NCBI GenBank assembly: GCA_047967505.1
Contig: CM106540.1
Length of the DNA stretch: 64,000 bases
Reading direction: 5' to 3' (one strand)
Source: Dipteris shenzhenensis
Lineage: Eukaryota; Polypodiophyta; Polypodiopsida; Gleicheniales
Each line of letters opens with the position of its first letter. Positions within the stretch are counted from its first letter, which is position 1. Below the pieces are notes generated by a model. The model saw nothing but the letters and a program-made list of their open reading frames with translations. It did no database searches and was not told where the DNA came from. A program made the position numbers and the translations under genes. Below, piece by piece: positions 43,101-54,449 of this stretch.

Positions 43101-43790
43101 CCAAGACATGCGCTCGATAGAGAGCATAGTGGGAGCCTTCAGCAACGTACTTCACAAGATGTGGGTCCTTATAATATTAAAGGCCTTCCCACAGTTCCTC
43201 TTACAAAAGTTCCACAGTGTGGCTAGATACATAACCGATGCTAAGAGCACATGCTTCAATATATACAACCTAGCATTGCACCCGAGGCATAAACCACTCC
43301 AAGCTTTGGGCTTGGTTTTATCTTATCTGCAAACCAAAAAATCTTTGCTTCACAGTAATCCTGATACCAATGGTCTCCTAAGTACCTCACCATGTTTAAT
43401 TCATGACACTGAGAGTTCCTTTGCTCCATTGTGGAAGCAGATCCGCATTTGTTCCAAGCAGAAAACTTTTCGTCCAGCTGCATTCTGAACCAGATGCCAT
43501 GCAAAAAATATGCATCACTTGCATCACCACTTGAAGACTCTGCCTATTTCTTGTGATAGGGCCATGACATAATCTACCATGTGCATTCAAAAGGACAGGT
43601 ATTTTAATTCCACTTTTGAAAAAAGTTTAACAAGTTTACAATAACAGAAGAGGGTTTTTAATTCAAATTTAGAAGAAAATCCATTAGTTCATAAGTAAAG
43701 AGGGGTGGTTTATTAGGGACAAAATTTTAGTTGAGGGCTTTTTCCAATATCCCTTGAACGCAAGTAATACCTAGGATTTCTTCGTGGTGC
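43101..43790. other. Weakly coding-looking stretch, unassigned
   Basis: Open frames exist on both strands (43,108-43,488 plus; 43,504-43,256 minus). Neither shows a recognised domain. It lies downstream of the LINE ORF1 remnant in minus-strand sense and may be its decayed continuation, but there is no endonuclease or RT motif. Confidence 0.25.
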
Positions 43791-43959
43791 ACCCCCGGAG
43801 AGTCACCTCCCCCACTTCGTATTGACCCTCTTGATTTGCCAGACCCTGGATTCACAAAGAAAATGAAATATGTTTTCCCTACCTTGCCCAGAGTTTCTAG
43901 CCATATCTTTGGAGTATCTTTCAGTTGCTTCCAAGCTATTGCGGGTAGAGACCACTATT

Positions 43960-45453
43960 TCGAGGACCCTACAGTAGCAATCTTCTCATCAGGAGGTGTC
44001 TTGCGATGGTAGGCATCAGGTAAGTCCTTCTCGAGGGTTCCACGAACCTTTGCTTCTCCAGCCTCCAGACCCAGCACGGACTAGGAATTCGAGGCATTAC
44101 TATGCTGCAGGAATGCATTCGCTTCTGTATCTTCATTATCATATCCAGAACTTGCACTGGCCATGCCCACCGATTGTCCCTGCTTGGCTGCCTGCGATTC
44201 TTGAAGTGCTTTGCCCTCTTTACCAACTATCTTCCAGCGGTCGTTCTAGGGCTCGATCATCTGAGAATTAGATTTCTTCACCGTTTTCCCATCTGTCGGA
44301 CCCTCAAGCACAGCCATCCCCTGCGATTGCATACCCACCTTAGTTTTATCCAGTTCCTTTGGAGAAGTCAGAGGGATTTGTTCCGTCCGCACCATAGCGG
44401 TGGGAGCCTCCTCAGCCTTTCCTTCTGAAGCCAGTTTGCTATTCGCCACCCTTTTGGGGCAGTTTCGGATAAAGTGCGATGTTGAATGACAGATGTAGCA
44501 AGAATTCGGGAAATGATCGAACCGCACCTGCTAAGCGAGAGCCACTCCGTCCAGTAGCTCCACATTAACAAAGTCCGATCCCAGAGGATCCAAGCTTTTT
44601 GCATTGCAGACGAAGAGGAAGACATTTGGGGAACCACTGGCACTCTCCCCAGTGATGCCACAAGAATTTCCACCGAGCTACCCAAGAGTGCCGGGAGACC
44701 GGGGAACTCGACCCAGACGGGACACTCATGGAATAAGAACTCATCTATACTGAAGGAGGGGCTCCATGGAATCATTAGAACAGTTGATCCAGCAAAGAGA
44801 AACAACCTCCCTACCACTTCGTTTCTCAACTTCTCCGATACGAACCTTACATTAAAAAAGCCTTTGCGTAGAAATCTTGCCGTAAAGCCAGCCACCGCCG
44901 CTTGAATATCACACTCATACTCAAGCAGCCCCTCGAGCTCAGAAATAGAAGGAATGCTTCCTGTAAAAAATAGGGAAACACCTCCTTTCGCAAGGCGAGT
45001 CAGCCGAGGTTTCAAGTCTTGCAGATCAAGCTTGCATGCAACAGGATGCTTCTTGCCTACCTCAAACCAAGCCTTTCCCTCGACCTCCCTGGCCATTCTC
45101 ACCCCTTCAGCATGCAAAAGCTTTCGAGACTCCTCATCCTCCAGAAGTGAGAAGCCACTACTAAGCTTTCTTCCTACCCTCTCAACGTACGATATGTTCT
45201 CAGCCTCTCCAACCTTACACGGTTCGTTGTAGGCACTATTCTGCAGCTCTTCATTCCCTTGCAGGTTGGCTTTCACTTCACTCGGTTCTTGCTCGGCATG
45301 CATAGGTTCCAAGGTATCTCCCCCACACACCGTCTTATCGCCAGTCATCTCACGGGACTCCTTGTTCATTGAATCCTTTTCTAAACCGCCGTCACTAAAC
45401 TCATCCCACGTTGGTTTCAGAAACCCTTCATGTCTGCTAGGTCTACCAGTCAT
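43960..45453 (-). pseudogene. LINE ORF1 (DUF4283-like and CCHC knuckle), frameshifted
   Basis: From ATG 45,453 the minus strand encodes an acidic N-terminus, then a DUF4283-like nucleic-acid-binding region (SLFFTGSIPSISELEGLLEY..., KGFFNVRFVSEKLRNEV, LMIPWSPSF, CPVWVEFPGLP). A frameshift near 44,600 moves the reading to the 44,527-44,246 frame with the knuckle CYICHSTSHFIRNC (CX2CX4HX4C). A basic tail follows at 44,226-43,969. This order is typical of plant L1-type ORF1, an RNA-binding protein of the LINE particle. The ORF2 endonuclease and RT are not found downstream. Confidence 0.8.
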
Positions 45454-47240
45454 GCAAGTGATCCGTGTTTTGCAAGCTCAGCTCGAGTCATGTTTCATGT
45501 ATACTTTGGTACAAGGCCCTCTTTCCTCTTTAATACCCAAATTAGTGAACCCTCTAGGACTTTATTATCATGACCGTAGGTATAATAGATTATGAACTAG
45601 CCACATACCATGAGGCCATGATTCTTTACCAAGAGTGAAACCAAAAACTTTGGAGAGGAAGGGCATGAAAGTCCAAATGAGGTGAGGTGAGGTTGTATCT
45701 CTTTAAATTCACCCTCCAATGTGACAAGCTCACATAATACAAAGTGCCAATGAGGTGAGATGAGGTGAGGTTAGGCCTCCAATTTGGTAAGTGCACATAA
45801 TACAAAGTGCCAATAGCACCTACATTCACTCTTCACGAGTTCTTCATCCACTAGTCCAAAGGAATACACTTGTACACATGTAAATAGACCTCAAAGTCAT
45901 TAACCTCTTTGCATATATTAGACCATTTTCCCTCTACACACCACAATTTTCCACCTCCCTAGAAAATTACTCTACCCTTGGATGTGTAAGTTTGTATATG
46001 GAACTCCAAAATATTTTGAACTTATGTGTGACTTTATTTCATGACTCGAGAGGTCAATTTTGTAAAAGACCATACTGCATGACTAATATATTTAAGATTT
46101 CTTGCAAGTTTGTATAAGGAACTCCAAATTATATTAAGCTCTGTGTGACTTTACGTCATAATCTAGAGGTCACTTTGTAAAAGACCATATTGCATGTGCG
46201 AGCAAGGATGTATTTGACATACGAATATATTTAACATTTTTCTTTTTCCCATATCTTCATGTTGGGATTTTGGATGTAAAGCTCCCACCGTATATTTGTA
46301 GAATTTATTTACATTCGACAAGTATATTTGTAGAAATTAATTGCATTGGGTAAGTATCTCTAAATGTCCAGATATACAAAAGACATCCCCAAGTTAAACA
46401 AATATCCCTCCATTAGAGTGCCTCCCCTCCCCGTGTAGTACCTAGTTCCAAGCACCATGACAATAGCAATATTGGTACTAACTCAACAACAAGCACAGTA
46501 TAAAGATCATCATTTGATCAGCAAAAACATATCCACAAAGTCAAAGACAACCACCTTACTATTATTACGTATACTTAAGGGTTAGATTAGTTAGTTAGAA
46601 CCTATAAGCATCAACCTTATCTAATCTCCAAATTTGATGTCCCATTAAGTCATGGACCAAGTAATAAGGCATTTTCCCTCAAGGCAACCCTTTGTTCAAA
46701 CCCATTAAAATGTTGACCCCTATCATGGTGAATTGGTTTGGCCTACAATGGAAGAAAAGCGCATACTCTAAGGCCATGCCACATCCAACATCTTCTTGCA
46801 TATTCAAGGACTGATATGTGGGCTAATAATTCTTCTTATAACATGTTGGCTCGACGGTCCCCCTCTCCCGAAACAGGCTCCTCGCTGAACAGGTCAGTAA
46901 GGGAAGTACTTTTACCGTTCCCACAATTGCATCACGCTTCATTGTTAATCATTGTCAACCCCATGGTCTAGCTGTCTTGTGTGGTAAATTTTCCGGTGGT
47001 CATAGGAGTGCTCGTGTGAGTGTTGTACTGATATCTTATCTGTTGAAGAACCGTTCATCTAGAAGTCGCTATTCATGAAAAAATGTCTAGCCATTAGTCA
47101 TTCCGCGTTAGTGAAAAACAGATTGTCACATTACAAGAGACACTACGACTGTTTCAGAGCACTAGCATCACGACTATATATAACGATGCGACGGAGGCAA
47201 GGCGCGTTATGGAGTTCAGATAGCAGCGCACAAGTTAAGC
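45454..47240. other. AT-rich intergenic DNA with small duplications
   Basis: No gene is recognised. It contains a 63-bp-period repeat (CACATAATACAAAGTGCCAAT at 45,731 and 45,794, with GAGGTGAGG runs) and a 118-bp-period duplication (AAGTTTGTATA.GGAACTCCAAA at 45,988 and 46,106). A segment at 46,788-46,850 resembles 50,283-50,340. Confidence 0.6.
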
Positions 47241-47247
47241 GTAGTTC

Positions 47248-47796
47248 TTATCTTTCCAGAGGCAGCTGCTCTTGCTCTCCTGCAGCTACTAACTGCTCGT
47301 CTATCTGTTGATCCCCACCCATCAATTCAGAATCTTGCCGACGAAGGAACTTGCCCGTGGGAGGAATCCAGACATTAAGAATTCCCTGAGGATCACCCGA
47401 AGGCAGCCTCACCCAAAATGCCAGGCAATATATTGGATTCTTCGCAGCCCCTCCTTTCAGGATATCCGAAAGAAGAATTCTTACAGTGCCTACGAGCTTG
47501 TCGCGAAGGCGGCCCTGACTGTAAATCTCGACGGTCAGGCACGTCAAAGGATCCTCCAGTAGATCCTCGGCCACGGATAGAGTAAGCAAGGCATTCCACA
47601 CCGGATTCACGCCGCCCTTCTCGTCCACATGTGTGCGTTCCTTCTGCTCACTAGGATCTACGTAGGCAACAGCATACGTCTTCATGCGACCTATGAGCCG
47701 GACATCTTTGAGCTCCTGAGCGGAGATGATTCTGAGCTCGATGGTGCGGCGCCGTTGAGGACGGGGGGAGGCCGGAAGCTTGGGAGTTTGCTTCAT
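47248..47796 (-). CDS. C2-domain protein, SRC2-like
   Basis: A single-exon gene of 182 codons. A short Pro/Arg-rich N-terminus (residues 1-18) leads into a C2 domain at about residues 19-144: strand IELRIISAQEL, TYAVAYVDP (40-48), NPVWN (64-68), CLTVEIYS (86-93), LRDKLVGTVRILLSD (97-111) and RLPSGDPQGILNVWI (130-144). This is the pattern of plant SRC2/BAP-type C2 proteins, which bind membranes and often act in stress or cold responses. Aspartates are few, so Ca2+ binding is uncertain. The tail is Glu/Gln-rich and shorter than in many relatives. ATG 47,796 is the first in-frame ATG after an upstream in-frame TAG. No frameshifts are seen, and it is the only convincing host gene here. Confidence 0.88.
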   Translation of the reverse strand: MKQTPKLPASPRPQRRRTIELRIISAQELKDVRLIGRMKTYAVAYVDPSEQKERTHVDEKGGVNPVWNALLTLSVAEDLLEDPLTCLTVEIYSQGRLRDKLVGTVRILLSDILKGGAAKNPIYCLAFWVRLPSGDPQGILNVWIPPTGKFLRRQDSELMGGDQQIDEQLVAAGEQEQLPLER

Positions 47797-47813
47797 GAGG
47801 GAGTGGGAAAAAA

Positions 47814-47975
47814 CAAAGAAGCTGCAGAAGGTGGCCAAGGAGGCCAAGCGAGGGGGACTTGTTAGGTGCTAAGGAGGGATTCAAGTGGGGAAACAAAGGA
47901 GCTACTGAGGGTGGCCAAGGCCAAGCGAGAGGGAATTGTGAGGTGCTATTGAGGAACCCAACTGGGGAAAGAGCT
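47814..47975 (-). repeat. 80-bp tandem duplication in the 5' leader of the C2 gene
   Basis: The unit around GTGGCCAAGG, GCCAAGCGAG, GAGGTGCTA.TGAGG and GGGGAAA, starting CAAAGAAGC at 47,814, recurs at 47,894 as CAAAGGAGC, with roughly 80 percent identity by eye. It lies just upstream of the start codon, probably in the transcribed leader. Confidence 0.8.
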
Positions 47976-48030
47976 GAAGAGTAAGGAGAGGAGGAGCAAG
48001 AGTGAGGAACAAGGAGAAGGTGAAGCTAAT

Positions 48031-48038
48031 AATATAAG
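48031..48038 (-). promoter_or_regulatory. Possible TATA box of the C2 gene
   Basis: The minus strand reads CTCTTATATTATTAG, about 240 bp upstream of the ATG. Position and sequence are suitable, but a single TATA-like word in AT-rich DNA is weak evidence. Confidence 0.35.
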
Positions 48039-48109
48039 AGATGATAGATGCACGGAGGGGTTATTATTAGATTGTGGTTATGATGCGTGTGAGTGAGATA
48101 GTGAGTGCG

Positions 48110-49470
48110 TCAGTGTCCTTGACCAAAAAGTGAGTGCCGTGAGTGTAGTGTGGGTGGCTGGCAACACTCTGTCTTTTGCTGTCTCAAAGCCTTCATGAAT
48201 CATGTAGAATTTTCAAACGTGGAATCTGACTCATCACCACCTTGCAGTGGCAACTTCACAGGAATCCAAAGCTTTTAGTATTTACCCCACCGCCCAAACC
48301 CGCCCTCTATCTCGTGACCCCTTTCATTACCTCCTTGCCTCTAGAGACATGCTTGCTCTTCCCACCTCCTCTAAAGAACTTCAAATGTTAACCACCCCCC
48401 ATTAGGGATGCACGTGCCACCCAATACTAGGTACGAACATTGCCTTAGTACCGGCCCTCGCCAAACCCAAGCATTGGCACTTATAGTTTCCTATGTTCCA
48501 CACACAAATGTTTTGGAAAGTTTAAAAACAAGAGGCACATGTGCCTAGAGCACTGCCCCCAAGTGGCTGAGTTGTTCCGCTTTCAAAAGGCCTCAAATTA
48601 GCAACTTTCTAGTAGCTAGAGCTCTGCCCTTAGCGGGGCAGTGCTAACAAAAACTATCTCCCTATTACTACCTGATGATCATGGTAGCTTTGAATTCATG
48701 AAAGCCATTTCCACCATAGATTAGTGCTAAAATGTTAGCCCTCCATAGTATCTGCCCTACTACCTACATCGCCATATTTTTCACAATCTAGAAAGTTTTT
48801 TCACACAAGCCTAGACCGTTCTCGTGGTGCCATCTTTGCTAGAATGCTCTAGTACTATATCTATGGAAGCTTTACTAGATCCTCTTTATAGTGCCTATGG
48901 TTGTGACCCAAAGGTTGCATTAGCTGTACTCAATGCACAAAAAAGCTACTAAGTACCCTTTTTTGGTCTTGCAAAGGGTCTATGAAATCATGGAAAAATT
49001 TCTGACTGATTGGAGCTGAAGCTAAGAGTGAGAGAGTCAGTGCGTGAGTGTATGAACACCGTTGTTTACTGTCTAAAAGCCTTTACGAATCATGTAAATT
49101 TTCAAACGTGAAATTTGACTCACCATCACCTAGTACCCCCTCCACCTTCATAGGAATCCAAGCGCCCAAGCTGCCCTCACTACTGCCCCCATTCTCTATC
49201 TCGTGACCTTTTTCATTACTATTCCCTCTCACCTTCATCCATAGCTCTACCCAAACTCTAGTAGTCTCTAGCCTCTTACCATTTGTTTCACAGTTTGGAA
49301 AGTTTTGTCAAGTAAGCATTTTTTAATATCTAGACTATTTGTCATCCAGACTCGGAGCTCCATCGTCACTAGAATGTTCTAATATTATATAGCTAAGGAG
49401 ATTTTACTAGATCCTCTTCGCAATATCTAGGGTTGTGACCTTGTTCGCATCGTTGGCGAGGTTCCCCAAG
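48110..49470. repeat. Diverged direct duplication upstream of the C2 gene
   Basis: AAAGCCTTCATGAATCATGT at 48,186 matches AAAGCCTTTACGAATCATGT at 49,076. The match extends through TTTTCAAACGTG and TCTATCTCGTGACC, and resumes at TTTACTAGATCCTCTT (48,871 and 49,413), followed by TTGTGACC. Spacing falls from 890 to about 542 bp, so the distal copy has lost about 350 bp. No gene is seen inside. Confidence 0.8.
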
Positions 49471-52270
49471 GAAAAGGGATTGAAAGAAAGATGAGCGAAG
49501 AGCAAAGAGATGACCCCAAGCTAAGCATATGATGCCTTGAGTTTTTACAAAGGTGGCCAACCACATTCCATTCATGAGGAAATTTTGACATTCATGGCAA
49601 CCACTAGTCAAATAATCATGAATCATATAGATTTCTAAAGTAATTGTCACACACAAGAATGTGTTTTATTGAAGGTTTTCAATAAAGTTCTAAACTCCAC
49701 CTTATTGAAAATGCTTTACAATTCACATTGAAGCATCACAATTCTTTATAGGAATGGATTTAAGAAGGGAGTAGAAGTTATAGAACGCAAGTGTTTCTGC
49801 CCTATAGAGACAACCATACTCTTTCACAAACCATATAAAAGGTAGAGAAATGTGAATGGTTTAATATGCATGGCAATTATTACAAATGAATGTTAGTAGT
49901 TGAAATATAAATGAATTCTAATACTAAACAATGATGCGCAGGTTAGTCCTCATAACCAGTTTACTTTATCCTAGGGGGTGCACCCAAAAATATGCAACCC
50001 TAGGATGTGGGTTCAAAAGGAGGGTCATTCAATTTATAAATTTCACATAATTCTATATAGATAAGGGTTTTTTTAATTCACAAAATCAAAAAGAATATTA
50101 AAGGGAAGCAAGTTTAGTACCTGTATGTTACTAAGGGTTTTATTACCCTTGAATGCATGTTTTATGTGCACACTTTGGTACTCTCTTTCACTTTTTAAAT
50201 CCCAAGGTTTTCTAGTAGTGGGGGCCTTTCTAGCATTGAACCTTTGGGATGGCCATAGTTATAATAGATAATAAGCTATTGCATATTCAAACACTCATAC
50301 GTGGATTAACAATCGTCATAACAGTTATATGTTGGCTCATATTTATATGGGCCTATGCTCACATAATTGGGGGGAAATTACATACCTACGTTTGTGGGGT
50401 AGTAGGAATATCTTAATAAAGGGATGCCCATCCTTGCTTTACATTACCCAACTTCCCACTTTGCACTTGGACATTCACACATCACATCCCATTTTCCCCT
50501 TCCCATCCACCTCCTATCCACCTTTGAATATACTCCGTAGCATATGAGATCCTCAAGAAGTGATAGCTCATGGTGCAACTTAATAAAGGTATTGGGCGAT
50601 GTTGAAGAAGATTGTAAAATACATTTGAAAACCTTACTTCCTACCCCTCAACATGATCGCATATTTAATATTTTAAGATTTTCTAATAATGAAGCACATT
50701 CATGAAGGGCTAGAATAGTCATATTTCTATGGTATTTTGCTCATAGTGCACAAATTAAAAAGTGTATGACTTTTCAATGCTCCACCACTTATTCATTGCA
50801 ATTAAAGCTAGGGCAAGCCCTTAATACAAAGATCAAAATGGGCTGATTTTTACTACATTGTACTCAAAAATAGAATTCCCACAAATTCAAGTTATATCGT
50901 CTCTCAAGTATGCGAAAAAGGCACATGCTCATTTAAACGTGAGACACATGATACATAAAGATATCTGAGCCATGTGGCACCATTTGCATACATAGCATCA
51001 AAGTAGGTCATCGAGTTGTTAAACAACACATATTACATCACCAGAGAACCATTAAAAGAAAATAATATAGAATACAAGGCATAAACTATTTCAAGAGAAC
51101 AAGTGATGTGGATATTGAAATAACTCAAAGTGTGCGTTGCTATGACTTTTTATATTTTCCCATTGGAAGAAAGGCTCACTTATGGCAAGCTACTCACTTC
51201 ACCTCAAAATAGAAAAGGTTAAGTATTTTGTTATACTTTCAAAGCTCAACGAGTAGCACACCAAGAGAAGAAATCGTAGCAACCTTATACCTAGGATAAT
51301 GTAAGGACTTGCTATCCTAAGATCATATTATTTCCAACCGCATTACTTCTTTAAAATATTATATTTGCTTAGTTTTTTTAAAAACTACCATGTAATCAAA
51401 TGTCAAGGATGGTTTCTAAATTCTTTAGGAACAAAACAATGCAATTGTGTTCTATAGCATTGAGTACACCTACAAACTCCTAGAAGGACTATTGGAACCC
51501 AATCTAATATGCACCTACTAATCAATTAGAAATAAGGCATACGAGTGTGCTTTATAATGTTAAGTATGACTCTAAACTTGTAGAAATATTATTTGAGTTA
51601 AGTAATGTTAAGTATAACTCTAAACTACTATTATATGACAATGCAATGATGCAAGGATTTTTTTGGGCTTCTTGTCCATTATGATATCTTGATTAGGTGT
51701 TGTCTTATTAATACTTCTTACATGGCTAGAGAGGTAGACATAGATACAATAGACAATTCATGTCACCTTTGATTCTTCCCAAGTGAGAAGGAACTTGTCA
51801 CATCAAAGCATTTTTTGGTAAGAAATATCGTATCATCACTATGCAGGCACAAGGGATGGGTGCTACTTAGCAATATTTTCTTTCAATGACACCCTCTTAT
51901 TTGAGTTTGTTATCTCTTACAACCTCCTGAATTGCTTCTTTCTTATGCTCAAGTACTTGAACAATTTTTGCAAGCATCCTCTTATAAAGAGAGGACATGC
52001 TCTTAGGCATAGGAAATTTATATTCCCATTAATTTGGAAAAATCCATTTTTAGTTAGGTTATGTTTTTTAATCACATTCTTGAGCTATGCTATGCATAAA
52101 GCATGCATCCTTGTATGTAGACCTTCTGGTAGACTCTTAAACTATTTCCCCCATATGTATGGTCAACCTTATAATGGAGGGACATAAACCCTATTGCCAT
52201 AGCATCTTGATCCTCTGAGGATGAATGTGCATGGCTATGGCCACCCAAACACCCTTAGACTCTCACTATG
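49471..52270. other. AT-rich intergenic DNA
   Basis: Only short chance frames are present. Small features are a 48-bp-spaced repeat TAATGTTAAGTAT.ACTCTAAACT (51,555 and 51,603) and a segment at 50,283-50,340 resembling 46,788-46,850. No gene, RNA gene or element end is recognised. Confidence 0.55.
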
Positions 52271-52322
52271 AGGGAAGGTGTTGGACTCTTCAGGTGTCAC
52301 ACTCCCTTTTTTCTCATCACCA

Positions 52323-53336
52323 ATGGATTTCATCCCTGATTCCCGTGCCTCTGCAAATCAGGTTTATCCTATCTTTTGCAAGGCATTCCATCTTAAGTCA
52401 CACTTGAGAGCTCTCCTTCCTGCTGATAATCCCTCTCTTCAATTTTTTGATAGACTTATTTATGAGCGATTTGTCGCGATTGCTAACTCCCCTCACCAAT
52501 GGGTTTCATTGGATATTTTGAGCTCTTTTGACCAGAGTGCTAACTTCAAGAAGACACTAGGTAGGGCCATGGATAATGTCCTTATCTCTCTCCGTGAGTA
52601 TGCTATTCCCATCGGGGATGATTCATCTTCCCCAATTCATTTGATCAAGAGAGATGCAACCCTTACCATTCTCCTTGTTGCGACTAGCAAGTTTGATGAG
52701 GATGTTGGCGAGCAGCCCAAGGGTCCTACATCCACAAGTGGTGGAACAAGTCCATCAATAAGTGGTGGAGGAGATGACCTAAACCTAGACTTGGAGCCTG
52801 AGGAGCGTACTATTAGCCTAGCTGAGGAGCAAGTTGAAAGCGAGGTCATCTTATCTTCATATTCGAATCATGCATATCCATCCTCTACCTATAATCAAGA
52901 TGAGGAAGCAACCGCCACACCTTGCTTCGGTTGATCCAATCAGGATTGAGGGTGAGGAATACCTTACCCTATTAGAAGTGATGGAAGAAACCAGAGTCTC
53001 CGAGAGGATGAGGTGCTATGTCGGCTCTCGAATGACACTTTTGATGATGTCATTAACTTTGATGCTCCAATCAATCCAGCAATCGATGAGATTGCATGCT
53101 TTGATGACTCGAGCCTCACTGATCTGGAGGCAATCCAGCTAACACAGAAGGAAATCGAGGATGCCGCACCAGAGTACGACATGTCCAATGAGCAGTTCAT
53201 GAATTTGGAGAGAGAATTATTTGGGGAGAGAGATGAAGAAGCTGGCACCTCAAGCCAACATGAAGTCCAAGACCAACCACAAAAGGGAGTCTAGTTGGAC
53301 ACTGTAGGTGATGCCCTCTGCGATGAGGCAAAAAAG
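52323..53336 (+). pseudogene. Unknown gene relic, exon 1
   Basis: From an ATG at 52,323 (MDFIPDSRASANQVYPIF) the plus strand encodes about 200 residues including SLQFFDRLIYERFVAIANSP and SFDQSANFKKTLGRAMDNVL. A Ser/Gly-rich linker and an acidic region follow. A frameshift near 52,920 and another near 53,010 lead to the frame 53,013-53,294, also strongly acidic (FDDVINFDAPINPAIDEIACF). After TAG at 53,292 the same frame reads on (LDTVGDALCDEAKK) to a good splice donor AAG|GTATGT at 53,336/53,337. No known family is recognised. It may be an old transposon gene or a host pseudogene. Confidence 0.4.
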
Positions 53337-53589
53337 GTATGTAGCTTTGCCAGCTTCATCATGTTATTCAAAATCATTAGTATAATTCTAGGTTTAGCAA
53401 CAAAAGTCATTGCTTTTTCTTCAACTGGTAGGGAATAAAAAATAGGGTTTAGGGTTTAGAGTAGAAAACCCAACCAAATTTTATGATTTTAAACCCAAGA
53501 CATCCTACCAGTGCCACTTGCCCCTGCCACTCCATTTTTGGAAACAATTAGGGCTATGGTATTTTAATTTAGGAAAAAAATATTTTTTA

Positions 53590-53787
53590 AAATCTAATTT
53601 GGGAGGCCACTGACACCCTTTCAACCATGTGCATCATTTTCAAGCCAAAAACCCCCTTGAAAACCCTAAATTCGATATCATAGGGCTCTAGTCGCATGAT
53701 GTCAGATTTAGGGTTTTCTAGGGGGTTTTTGGCTTGAAAATGATGCACATGGTTGCCAGGGTGTCAGTGGCCTCCCAAATTTGATTT
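53590..53787. repeat. Foldback element 1 (198 bp)
   Basis: The left arm starting AAATCTAATTTGGGAGGCCA pairs with the right arm ending TGGCCTCCCAAATTTGATTT. The arms extend almost to the centre near 53,690-53,700, and the core reads ATCATAGGGCTCTAGTCGCATGAT. This structure resembles a MITE or long-hairpin source. Confidence 0.85.
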
Positions 53788-53944
53788 AGGGAATGAAAAA
53801 TAAGATTGAGGGTTTAGGGTACAAAACCCAACCAAATGTTATGATTTTAAACCCAAGACATCCTGCCACTATCACTTGCCCTACCACTTGCCCCTGACAC
53901 ATGCCCCTCCCACTCCATTTTTGTAAACAATTAGGGTTATGGTT

Positions 53945-54246
53945 TTTTCACAGATGAAAAATCATATCTTTAAGAAATATGATTTGGGAGGCCACTGGGA
54001 CCCTAGCAACCATGCCCATCAATTTTATGCCAAAAAAACCCTTGCAAGCCCAAAATTTGACATCATGTGACCAGAGCCCAAAAAACCCCTGCAAGCCCAA
54101 AATTTGACATCATGCAACGGTCGCATGATGTCAAATTTTGGGCTTACAAGGGTTTTTTTGGCATAAAATTGATGGGCATGGATGCTAGGGTCCCAGTGGC
54201 CTCCCAAATCATATTTCTTAAGGATATTATTTTCCATCTGTGAAAA
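53945..54246. repeat. Foldback element 2 (302 bp)
   Basis: The left arm starting TTTTCACAGATG pairs with the right arm ending CATCTGTGAAAA. Arms of more than 100 bp include GATTTGGGAGGCCACTGGGA and its complement. The left arm has an extra internal duplication of GCCCAAAATTTGACATCATG (54,048 and 54,096). Confidence 0.9.
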
Positions 54247-54323
54247 TCCTTATTAATTCTTGAAAAATGATATTTTATTAATTTATATAATCTTTAGGTT
54301 TTGATGTAATATGTTGGTTGTAG

Positions 54324-54449
54324 GATATTTTATGGGTTGATGAGTATACCAGACGCAAGGGTGGAACCAGAGGGTCTTCTGTTGGGGGGATGGCATCGAT
54401 CGGCCACTACATCAACAGAGTGGCTCAACACATTTTGGTGTTCCATTGA
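54324..54449 (+). pseudogene. Unknown gene relic, probable exon 2
   Basis: After the acceptor, the frame reads DILWVDEYTRRKGGTRGS, then ASIGHYINRVAQHILVFH and a TGA at 54,447-54,449. Coding quality is fair, and similarly shaped sequence follows in other frames to 54,752, so the end is uncertain. The family is not recognised. Confidence 0.35.

Larger units (their letters stand above)
53431..54250 (+). repeat. 358-bp tandem duplication, each unit with a hairpin
   Basis: AAACCCAAGACATCCT at 53,491 recurs at 53,849. The flanking AGGGTTTAGGGT tract, AAAACCCAACCAAAT and CACTCCATTTTTG.AAACAATT also repeat. Unit 1 ends in a palindrome at 53,590-53,787 and unit 2 in a longer one at 53,945-54,246. Confidence 0.88.
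53337..54323 (+). other. Probable intron carrying duplicated foldback repeats
   Basis: Donor AAG|GTATGT and acceptor TTGGTTGTAG|GA (ending 54,323) join the frame ending DEAKK to one beginning DILWVDEYTRRKGG in phase 0. The 987 bp between them is non-coding and holds two palindromic units (53,590-53,787 and 53,945-54,246) within a 358-bp tandem duplication. The intron is inferred from coding continuity and splice consensus only. Confidence 0.4.

Noticed and set aside
46738-46971. Plus-strand ORF of 77 codons as a gene
   Set aside because: It has no domain, and part of it lies in a repeat also found at 50.3 kb. It is probably a chance frame.
47797-47847. N-terminal extension of the C2 protein by 17 codons
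   Set aside because: The extension would start at a TTG (47,845-47,847) and contains no ATG. The first in-frame ATG is at 47,796, after an in-frame TAG.
53443-53459. Interstitial telomere (TTTAGGG)
   Set aside because: Only about two units are present at 53,443-53,459, and similar short tracts at 14,604 and 53,808 lie in repeats. This is too short for a telomeric remnant.
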